NCBI GenBank assembly: GCA_039105265.1
Contig: JAPFFF010000058.1
Coordinates: 992,001 to 1,056,000, forward strand
Direction of reading: 5' to 3'
Length of the DNA: 64,000 nucleotides
From: Tritrichomonas musculus
Lineage: Eukaryota > Parabasalia > Tritrichomonadida > Tritrichomonadidae
Position numbers and translations under genes: made by a program. Positions 56,573 to 64,000 of the stretch are shown here, piece by piece (positions within the stretch are counted from its first letter, which is position 1; each line of letters begins with the position of its first letter). The notes under the pieces are model-generated. The model had not been told where the DNA came from and did not search any database. It saw nothing but the letters and a program-made list of their open reading frames with translations.

Positions 56573-57251
56573 AACTGGTAGACTAGGCTTTTGTGTCCAA
56601 ACGAGTTTGTATTCAAAAAGTATCCAATGGATACTCATTTTTGTTCGTTATTTTTTGAGAGAATTTGAGTATCCAAAATAGCCAAAATGGACACTTTAAT
56701 TCAATCTTGGATACACCTTTCAATTTTCATTGATTATTTTGAATGTATATTTCGTTTGACCAATTATATCGATCCAAATTTACATTGAATTTTATTTTTT
56801 ATTTCAAATGTTGATCTTCTTGGTCAAAATCATTCTTAGTGAATTTGAAAAGTTTATAATTTATATTTGAGAGGTTTTTTAAAAATTAAGAATAGTTGGT
56901 GTTTAAGGCATTTATTATTGCTTTTTTTCTGATATTAATGAGTTTATTAAAGTAAAAATAAAGTATCCAATAAAAAATTTTTTGGATACTTCAACACAAA
57001 TCTTTGAATAAAATACTAAATAAAAAAGCAGTTTTATGTCCAAAAAAAGTGACAGCTTTTTACAAAAAGTCGAAAATGGACACTCAGTTCACTGGATACA
57101 AAAGCCTAGCTAGTAGTCATTTTTGCATACAACTCAATTTTCAATTTATTATTGAAAACTAATAATTATTTATTTCAAAATTGAGTTGATTATTTTCATT
57201 TTTCAATACTATTCAGAAAAATTGAGTTGTATGCAAAAATGACTACCAGTT
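56573..57251. mobile_element. TA-flanked MITE interrupted by another MITE
   Basis: The left end AACTGGTA... is cut after 8 bp by the insertion at 56581-57113 and resumes with GTCATTTTTGCATACAACTC. The right end is its inverse (GAGTTGTATGCAAAAATGAC TACCAGTT). TA flanks both sides (56571-56572, 57252-57253). Without the insert it is ~144 bp. Confidence 0.75.
56581..57113. mobile_element. TA-flanked MITE, ~533 bp, nested
   Basis: Ends GACTAGGCTTTTGTGTCC and GGATACAAAAGCCTAGCTAG are inverted repeats with TA on both sides (56579-56580, 57114-57115), restoring the host MITE when removed. The interior repeats GTATCCAA/TGGATAC motifs. No transposase is present. Confidence 0.75.
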
Positions 57252-57339
57252 TAATATTTTTAATAAACATTTTTACATTCATAATAAAATATGTATTGGA
57301 AAAAAATAATATTTATTATTAACTAATTCATACTTTCAA

Positions 57340-57596
57340 GGACAACGATACTTGTTTGCAAGGAGATGGTGAAACTCTCTTCAATTTAGGTGGCATGCAT
57401 CAAGCAGGAGTTGGTTGTGAAGTTGATAATGAAAAATCAGTTGAAAGGAGCAGGTAGCGTCAAATGCATGCACAATCTTAGTACAATGCTATTCTATGGC
57501 AGAGGCGTCCAACAAAGCAATGAAGAAGGATTCAAATATTTGAAAATGGCCGCCGATATTGAAAACAGTCTTTCAATTTGGGAGTTGTTGGGATAA
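57340..57596 (+). pseudogene. Sel1-repeat gene fragment
   Basis: GDGETLFNLGGMHQAGVGCE in one frame is followed, after a shift near 57430, by MHNLSTMLFYGRGVQQSNEE and GFKYLKMAADIENSLSIWEL in another. These are one partial and one full Sel1 repeat (xxLGxxYxxGxGVxxDxxxAxxYxxxAA). No upstream start; a relic. Confidence 0.65.
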
Positions 57597-57807
57597 GCTT
57601 AAAAACAAATTCATTATCACATCATTTTTAAAAAATGCATAAATGAAATGTATAAAAATATTAAAAAATGAATCATTAAAAAAAAAAAATAAATTTAGTA
57701 TTTAATTTTTGAATAGTTTATTCATTGAAAAAGTTCAAGAGCCAACTTAGCCCTTAATAAGATAATCATTCAACTTTCGAATAAAAATTAATTTTAATTT
57801 TAGTTGC

Positions 57808-59844
57808 TTAGCGTTGATAGCGGACTGGCGTGTTTGGTGTGTTTGGCGGCGGATCTCCACCGACGAAAACAGCACTCATATATTCACCTGCAACGCAGAA
57901 AGTGGCACCGCCTGTCATCGTCGTCTCTGTTGGCGAATAAACGTTTCCGTCGCTTGGGCCACTGCTGAGGAGGAGTTGGCCATAACGGTTGTATCCACAG
58001 GCGAGGACTCTGCCTTCACGCGTCTCGAAAAGTGAATGAAGACATCCGGCGTAGGCTGCCCTGATTTCCTGACCAGAAAGTGACGAAATCTCAGTGAAAG
58101 ATGGAACTCCACTTCTTCCTTGCTCAAAGCCGAGCTGGCCATAACTGTTTGATCCGCGCCCAAAGACTCGGCCTTCACTGCTGACTGCCAGGCAGTGATC
58201 GCACGAGCCAGACAGCCAGACGACTTTTTGGCCTGACAATTCTGAAACCTCTGAAAATTTGAGGACGCAGCTTCCTGATTCGACGACTGACGCGAAGACC
58301 CGCCCGCTCCAGCTCAGCGCAAAAACTGAATTGTCGAGGCAGGCAACCATCGTCGCCTTCTCGCCGCCAGGAAGAGAAACAGCATCGATGCGCGACGATG
58401 GCGAATTTCTGACTGAGCCACGGTTGATGAAGATGACTTCACCGTCGGTGCAGATTGCAGCAGTATGCGTATAACCGCCGAAAAGTGACACTGGTTCGTG
58501 GCTGCCGATGTCAAGAAAAACTGGGGTGCCTCCGTTTATTCCATAATCGCAGAAAACGAGCTGCCTCCCGCTGCCACAACTTTTTGTGAACATGTAGAGA
58601 GTGCCATAATCAGTGCAGACAGCAGAAACAGGCGCGAGCGGCCGCCCGCTGCTGTCATTCATCGAAAATTCTTTAAATCGGCTGATGCCTGTCTTCTCGA
58701 GCGAGCCGCTGATTCGGCCGTCGTTGTTGTAGCCAACTCCGATCAGAGAGCCAGAACGAGTGACAGAAACCGAGTGGTGGCAGTAGGCTGAGTAAGACAG
58801 AAGCGAAGACGGATCCAGCTGCAAATTCTGAGGAGGGTGGATGACTGCATCATTATGCTTGTTTTTACTGGGGTTTTCGCCAATCTGACGGTCTTCATCA
58901 TATCCGCCAACGACGATATTTTCAGCGTATCGTTGAATGTGACGATAGAAACCGTTTCCTTCTCTTTCGTTTGACTTGGACGATTTTTGCCGTGAATCTT
59001 TCATGCTGAAGTAGAAGCACTTCCTGATCTTGTTCCAGAGCGGGACTGTCATTTCATTCGGATTGAATTTGTCAATGAACTCTTTCAATTTAGATTCACT
59101 CAAAAAGTCAAAATTGACCTCTTCATAGAAATAAATGTCACTCAAACCGTCATCCATTGAAAATTGACACTTTTCTTCATCATCATCTTCTTTTTTGCTC
59201 GTGAATTTGTCAATCAGGTCAAGGAGCCAGTCTTCGCTTTCAATCGTCAGTTTGGCGCTTTTTAAAATTGAATAAAAAACAGTTCTAGAAAGGTCAATTA
59301 TTTGATCAGTATCAATCGAATATAATTTTGATGCAATGTATTCAATAATTTTACTCTGATTCCACATTTCGGATGAATCAGAATTCATTTCAAGAAATGA
59401 AACAAATTCTAGTTTTTCGCTGATTTTCTTCTCAAAATTTTCTTCTTCATCATCATCAGCGAAAAGTTCGTCAAGTTTCGTGAACATTTCTTTGTTTTTT
59501 AAAAGAATCGAGATGATTTGAAGCTGAAAACATTCTTCTTTGTTCAGATCTATCGAGTTACCTTTACTGATTGATTCAAAAAGAGAAAAGACTTCTTCAC
59601 TCATTTTAGTTAAATAATTAGTTTTCGATCGATTGGTAGAATTCGTGTCAGAAAAATGAACAGAAGTAATTGTGGGATCTGATTGATGAATTTGTGAAAC
59701 TTTTGGAGAAATAAATTCTGCAAAGAGATTTTTCATTTGGATCTCGTGCTCTCCAAAAATAAATTTAAAGTCTTCACCATAACTTTGATTTTGGACTAGA
59801 TTTTTTAATCCTGCTGATGATAATATGAACGATTTCTTGCTCAT
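57808..59844 (-). CDS. RCC1-repeat protein with trichomonad N-terminal domain
   Basis: This 678-aa protein starts at ATG 59842-59844 (MSKKSFILSSAGLKNL); the frame further upstream would need GTG. Residues ~20-90 (DFKFIFGEHEIQMKNLFAEF ISPKVSQIH) resemble a divergent BTB-like opening. The middle is acidic-helical (~100-300). From ~365 on there are RCC1 blades: GSLIGVGYNNDGRI, EGRVFGRGSNSYGQLGFE, EGRVLACGYNRYGQLLLSSG. RCC1 propellers bind proteins or act as guanine-exchange factors, but these repeats are few and divergent, so Ran-GEF activity is not implied. The 3' third (57810-58830) is far more GC-rich than the 5' part, with an abrupt change near residue 340. No stop or shift; a real gene. Confidence 0.83.
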   Translation of the reverse strand: MSKKSFILSSAGLKNLVQNQSYGEDFKFIFGEHEIQMKNLFAEFISPKVSQIHQSDPTITSVHFSDTNSTNRSKTNYLTKMSEEVFSLFESISKGNSIDLNKEECFQLQIISILLKNKEMFTKLDELFADDDEEENFEKKISEKLEFVSFLEMNSDSSEMWNQSKIIEYIASKLYSIDTDQIIDLSRTVFYSILKSAKLTIESEDWLLDLIDKFTSKKEDDDEEKCQFSMDDGLSDIYFYEEVNFDFLSESKLKEFIDKFNPNEMTVPLWNKIRKCFYFSMKDSRQKSSKSNEREGNGFYRHIQRYAENIVVGGYDEDRQIGENPSKNKHNDAVIHPPQNLQLDPSSLLSYSAYCHHSVSVTRSGSLIGVGYNNDGRISGSLEKTGISRFKEFSMNDSSGRPLAPVSAVCTDYGTLYMFTKSCGSGRQLVFCDYGINGGTPVFLDIGSHEPVSLFGGYTHTAAICTDGEVIFINRGSVRNSPSSRIDAVSLPGGEKATMVACLDNSVFALSWSGRVFASVVESGSCVLKFSEVSELSGQKVVWLSGSCDHCLAVSSEGRVFGRGSNSYGQLGFEQGRSGVPSFTEISSLSGQEIRAAYAGCLHSLFETREGRVLACGYNRYGQLLLSSGPSDGNVYSPTETTMTGGATFCVAGEYMSAVFVGGDPPPNTPNTPVRYQR

Positions 59845-61468
59845 AATAATTGATAAATTTTTGCCATATTTTTTTTCATTCAATTTTTTACAGGAGAATG
59901 TTAATCTCACAAAATATAATCGTTTATAGACTGACAGATTCTATGAGCTTATTCAAATAAATTGAGAGATTATTTTATTTTATATAATTTATATATTTCT
60001 TATAAAAAATCATATTAATCAATCAAATAAACATTTAGATAAAATATAATAAATATAGATACTTCATATATATTATATAAAAACATATTATTAAATTCTA
60101 ATGTAATAATAAAAATGAAATTGAAGAATAAAAATAAGTCTGTGTTAAATATTTTTCACAAATAAGTATATTTTATACGAAATAATATAAATATCCTATT
60201 TTCTCATCAAAGAATTAAACAATTTAAATACCTGAAATATTTATGCAATAGACTCTTTATTTTATTCCAAATTTTATATTTTGAGAGAATATCCATATTA
60301 CTCATTAGTAATCATCTAACAAATCTGTATTTTATTCGCTACATTGTTCTAAAACGAACCTCGCAAAAAAAATCCGAACGATAGATTCAATTTTTTCAAA
60401 TTATATTGAGAGAAAACTCTTAATTTTACTCGTTGGAAGATTAGAATTTCAATTAATTATTTTCATCATATATATTGAAAATTGAATATTATTAAAAATA
60501 TTAAAAATTTATTTCTTTAATATCATAATTATGAATAAATATATATAAAATATTATAATTGAAATAAAATTAATAAATATAATATATAATAATAGAAATA
60601 ATAATAAAATAGAGACATTTTTCTAATAAATAAATCAAAGATAAATGCTTATTTTTGTTTGAAAAAAAGCAAAGAATAATAATCTATGTTTATTTTAATA
60701 ATAATTATATATAATTATAATTAAAATAAAAATATATCTTTAATAAAATGAATATAGTATTAATATTCTCTATTACTTTACAAAATAAAGAATATTGTAT
60801 TGAATATTTTATCTTAATAAAATGATATAATCGTTTTTTATAAGAAAATTATTTTAACGATTTCAATTTATTCAATTTATTTGAGACCATTTATCTCAAT
60901 TAATTGAATTTTGAGAAATGGTCTCAAATTAACTTTCAACTCTGAACTTATTAAGGTATTCATTCAATTATGAAGTATTCAAAAAGTGACAACAAAAATA
61001 CAAATTTTGCGAAAAATATCATTATAAATTTTAATTTTTTTATTAAATATTCATAAAAATAAAAATATCATTATATAATATATTTATATTATTGTATATC
61101 ATGCTAAAAGTAGAGATAATTTCATAAATAATCACTCAGATTTTTTTTCTAAACTTATCAAATTGTAAAATTTTCATTCAAAAAGAAAAATTAGTTTATT
61201 TTTATATCATACGTCAATTTTACCATTTTATTTAGTAAATAAATTTATGTCATCATATATTTTATTATATTACAATATGATATCATAAACTGCTTTTGTT
61301 CAACCTTAATAGGGTCTCATTAAAATCTTACACAATTTTTTGGGCGAAAGCCAATCGACAAATAGAATTTTTTTTTTTTTTTTTAATAAATTTAATTCAA
61401 ATATTTGTTGTTAATTGGTAAAAAAAAAATTTCTCGAATGGTCCACTTTTTGAACTTTTCCCTCTCAA
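59845..61468. other. Long AT-rich intergenic region
   Basis: It includes the upstream side of the RCC1 gene and an inverted-repeat pair ~60883-60925 (TTTGAGACCATTTATCTCAA and GAGAAATGGTCTCAAA). No coding frame is recognised. Confidence 0.45.
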
Positions 61469-61469
61469 T

Positions 61470-61690
61470 AATCTCCAGATGTTTATGCTTTTGCCATTTT
61501 AATATATGAAGTTGTTACCAACTAAATTCAATATCCAAGTTTTCAATCAGGGGAAATGACCTCTTTTCAATTTAGCAAAAAAAATTTTGAAGATGATTAT
61601 CGTCCTACATTTGATGTGCCATTAAAAAGTCAATTCAAGAGTTGATTGAAAAAAGCTGATCATCAAACCCAAGAAAAATACCATCTATTT
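61470..61690 (+). pseudogene. Protein kinase C-lobe fragment
   Basis: SPDVYAFAILIYEVVTN, stop, IQYPSFQSGEMTSF and DDYRPTFDVPLKSQFKS correspond to the helix F DVYAFG region and following insert of TKL-like kinases like the one at 10619-13726. It lacks both ends and contains in-frame stops, so it is a relic. Confidence 0.65.
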
Positions 61691-62005
61691 AGAATATACT
61701 AAACAATAAATATATTATTATTTATCTATTAATATGAGAGAGACAGTTTTATGTTTATTTTTATGTCATCAGATTGCTTTTAATTCAGGTTTTTGTATGA
61801 ATAACAAGGAGGAATGAATAAATGCGCATTTATATAAATAAATTATTTTTATCAAATTTGAGATGTTTCTTTATATTTTATCAAAGTTATTTGAAAAACT
61901 TGTGAACAATTTTCTATGCCTCTTAATTTTTGATAAATATTATTTATATTTTGAATTGATTATTTCTTATCAAATATGCTTCAACCAAAAGAACGCCAAT
62001 TGATA
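61691..62005. other. Intergenic region
   Basis: AT-rich; holds the upstream side of the membrane-protein gene, with an initiator-like TCATTTTT (A at 62008) 21 nt before the ATG. Confidence 0.5.
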
Positions 62006-62028
62006 TCATTTTTATATAAGAATAGTAA

Positions 62029-62943
62029 ATGGCTACTCTCACCAAGCCTTCAACGCTTCTATGGCTATGCTTTTGCTTGGTCCTTGTTGTTAACCTAGCA
62101 GTTATGTGCATCCCAGTTTTCATCAAACAAGATGTTGTTAAAAATCTGATCAAACCATTCACAACGGCAGTATTTATGATGGAAGGAATTTACTTCCTAT
62201 TACCAAACGGAATTGGTGGATATGACTCAAGACTTATAAATACTGGAAGTGCAATTTGCGTTTTATTCATTGTTGTTTTTGCGATGCTTGAAAACTTTCT
62301 CCCAGAAGCACCAAATTCACAAGGAGGAAATAATCAAGATAATAATCAAGGTAATGATCAAGAAAATGGTAATGTAGATCATAATGTTGACCAACAATCA
62401 ATTCCAGCTGAACAAAACACCTCAAAACCATCAGATGGAAAGCCAAGTCTCGACAACATGGGTGACTTCAAATATTTGACTGCGATCTACGTCGTAATTA
62501 TGTGGTGCACATACATGATGGACGGAATGGACTTCTTTGCAGGCATGAAAAACGGTCCAAAACGACTAATCAACGGTTTGTTTGTCTACATCTTCCGCCT
62601 CGGGACACTTCAATATGTATATGGAATGCTCGTTATGAACGACAACCCACCAAAATGGCTCTACTACCTCTACATGGTCCCGCAAGCCGTTTTGTGGCCA
62701 ATTGCAGCCTTGATTTCATTCTACGTTGACTCGCCAACAGGATCAATGCACAGCTGCACACACTGCTTCGCGGCAATCATGGCCGGCGCGATCCTCTACA
62801 TGGGCTTCAGGATGATGTACCAATTCCAGCAGGCATTCAAAGACGACAGCGACACAAAAAACCGAATCATTCAGGGTGCCACTCTCGCCGTTGGCTACCT
62901 CTGGTTCTGCTTCATCGGAGGAATTTGGACAATGAACAACTAA
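62029..62943 (+). CDS. Polytopic membrane protein with ZIP-transporter-like topology
   Basis: This 304-aa protein has about eight hydrophobic segments: ~10-30, 44-60, 71-88, then a hydrophilic Asn/Gln/Asp-rich loop (~92-147), then ~150-170, 183-200, 210-232, 245-264 and 278-299. Three helices, a long polar loop and five helices is the ZIP (SLC39) layout, and AAIMAGAILYMGFRMMY resembles ZIP helix 7 (AAGTFLYVALxE). The helix-4 metal motif HSxxEG is replaced by YMMDGMDFF and most metal-binding His/Glu are absent, so metal transport is uncertain. It is probably a plasma- or endomembrane protein. The 3' half is distinctly more GC-rich than the 5' half. Confidence 0.7.
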   Translation: MATLTKPSTLLWLCFCLVLVVNLAVMCIPVFIKQDVVKNLIKPFTTAVFMMEGIYFLLPNGIGGYDSRLINTGSAICVLFIVVFAMLENFLPEAPNSQGGNNQDNNQGNDQENGNVDHNVDQQSIPAEQNTSKPSDGKPSLDNMGDFKYLTAIYVVIMWCTYMMDGMDFFAGMKNGPKRLINGLFVYIFRLGTLQYVYGMLVMNDNPPKWLYYLYMVPQAVLWPIAALISFYVDSPTGSMHSCTHCFAAIMAGAILYMGFRMMYQFQQAFKDDSDTKNRIIQGATLAVGYLWFCFIGGIWTMNN

Positions 62944-62950
62944 TTTATTG

Positions 62951-63056
62951 TTATGTTTTATATTATTAATAAATCAAATCTTATGAATGAAATTTATGTT
63001 TTATATTATTAATAAATCAAATCTTATGAATGAAATTTATGTTTTATATTATTAAT
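62951..63056. repeat. 43-bp tandem repeat downstream of the membrane-protein gene
   Basis: About 2.5 copies of a 43-bp unit beginning TTATGTTTTATATTATTAAT start just after the stop codon, so the gene's 3' untranslated region and its AATAAA-like/TAAA motifs are duplicated. Confidence 0.85.
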
Positions 63057-63616
63057 AATGCCATGCTCGACCTTCCATTCCATTATTAAAATTTTGACAA
63101 AAATTCATTTGAATGAAATGAAAACAAAATTTTGGTTGATAATTAAAGTTTAAATAACGATGTTAACGTTGTCAACGATCTTATCCAAAAAAGTGCCACC
63201 GTTATTGAAATTATTCAACATTGACCATACCTCAAATTTCAATTATTGGTCACACCTTAAATTTTATCAAAATCAAATAATTTTTTCCATTTTTTATATC
63301 AATATCAGTATTTATCAGCGTTGTTTATCGATACGACTAAATACCGGTTACCAAAAAAGTATCGGTATTCGGTAAATATCGATACTTTTTTGCTCGATAT
63401 TTTTTTGTATCGATACAAAAGCGCTTCGGTATTTTTCGAGTATTGGCGGTTATTCAAAAAGTACTTTATAATACTTTTTATCAGTATCGATACGGTATTT
63501 TGAAATATAAATTTTATTAATAAATAATGAATAAAAATATTAAAACATTTGATTATTTAATTTAAATAAATATTTTAATTATAAATATAATTACTCGTTT
63601 ATAAAAAGTATATTAT
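63057..63616. other. Intergenic region with clustered TATCGATAC palindromes
   Basis: At ~63325-63495 the palindrome TATCGATAC recurs four times with CGGTA words between. The density resembles hAT subterminal regions, but no terminal repeat or target duplication is found. No gene. Confidence 0.4.
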
Positions 63617-64000
63617 AGAGGTATTCATGTAGAGAAATTGACGAAATATTGTAATATTGATCATATTTTCTTTATTTTTATTTTGAAACTAAGAAAGAAC
63701 TTTAATGGATAAGAATTTTTTACTCCTATTTTTGAGATATTTCTATTTTTATTTTTCTGAATAAGAATCGTTTTATAATTGAGAGGCTATATAATTTTTT
63801 TTATATAAAAATTGATGAAATATAAATATATATATAATTTTGTTTTATTATTTATTATAGTATATATATATTAATAACTTATTAATATTTATATGCTTAA
63901 AAAATATTTATTTTCTAGAGATACACTTGTTTATATTTTTTTTATAAATTTTTAACTTTTTCAGTTATTATATTTTTTATATTGAAATAATAAACATTTT
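63617..64000. mobile_element. Second copy (5' part) of the 27384-28683 hAT element
   Basis: From AGAGGTATTCATGTAGAGAA to the window end the sequence follows 27384 onward with only scattered substitutions and small length changes in AT tracts. The element runs off the window. The high similarity indicates recent activity of this family. Confidence 0.85.

Noticed and set aside
58259-58791. Frames opposite the RCC1 gene
   Set aside because: The GC-rich composition keeps antisense frames open; codon pattern and RCC1 motifs support only the minus-strand gene.
1-64000. Retrovirus-like, Polinton-like or other capsid-bearing element
   Set aside because: I saw no reverse transcriptase, integrase, protein-primed polymerase or capsid-like frame anywhere in the window.

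Overview
The window looks like nuclear DNA of a parabasalid protist, most likely from the Tritrichomonas/Histomonas side of the group. This is inferred from gene content, not from a database search. The evidence is: very AT-rich spacers; compact genes with no canonical introns visible; BspA-type leucine-rich repeats (ITIPSSVTxIGxxAFxGCSSL); a DUF3447-like module followed by ankyrin or BspA repeats; Sel1 repeats fused to a protein kinase; a metacaspase; a Rab ending in CC; and initiator-like TCAY motifs a few bases upstream of many start codons, as known in trichomonads.

Layout. 1-2.4 kb: TTAA-flanked MITEs. 3.3-3.9 kb: a dual-specificity-type phosphatase. 4.4-9.3 kb (minus): a DUF3447-like gene whose ankyrin repeats are each separated by AT-rich spacers. 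9.5-10 kb: a small hAT MITE. 10.6-13.7 kb (minus): a broken kinase / acidic repeat / Sel1 / BspA fusion gene. 14-15.2 kb: an EF-hand protein and a Rab, divergently arranged. 15.4-16 kb: a decayed gene. 18.3-22.4 kb: metacaspase, GNAT acetyltransferase, NTF2-like protein. 23.6 kb: tRNA-Arg(ACG). 24.5-25.9 kb: an Asn/Gln/Ser-rich protein.

From 26 to 45.3 kb the DNA is mobile-element and satellite territory: a 4.3-kb TA-flanked element with a hAT element inside it, another hAT element, a 3.3-kb TA-flanked element carrying a 1.8-kb GC-rich repeat array, and then a 7.3-kb array of the same repeat in the opposite orientation. Each 122-bp unit is two 34-bp imperfect palindromes (CCACCTGC...GCAGGTGG) separated by 27-bp AT-rich linkers, about 56 nearly identical copies.

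45.8-48 kb: a ubiquitin-like fusion protein and a CDC123-family protein. 48.1-53.2 kb: decaying ankyrin, vWA and BspA genes. 53.7-56.5 kb: a hAT element containing a TTAA-flanked element that in turn contains a ~640-bp-armed inverted repeat. 56.6-57.25 kb: two nested TA elements. 57.3-64 kb: Sel1 and kinase fragments, an RCC1-repeat gene with a sharp internal GC step, a polytopic membrane protein with ZIP-like topology, and the start of a second copy of the hAT element at 27.4 kb.

The genes do not form an operon. They are single-promoter units: signalling and trafficking proteins, plus members of expanded repeat-protein families that are actively breaking and recombining. The strongest candidates for something undescribed are the mirror-image hairpin-module satellite and the ankyrin gene split one repeat at a time at a fixed position. 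No retrovirus-like or Polinton-like element was recognised.
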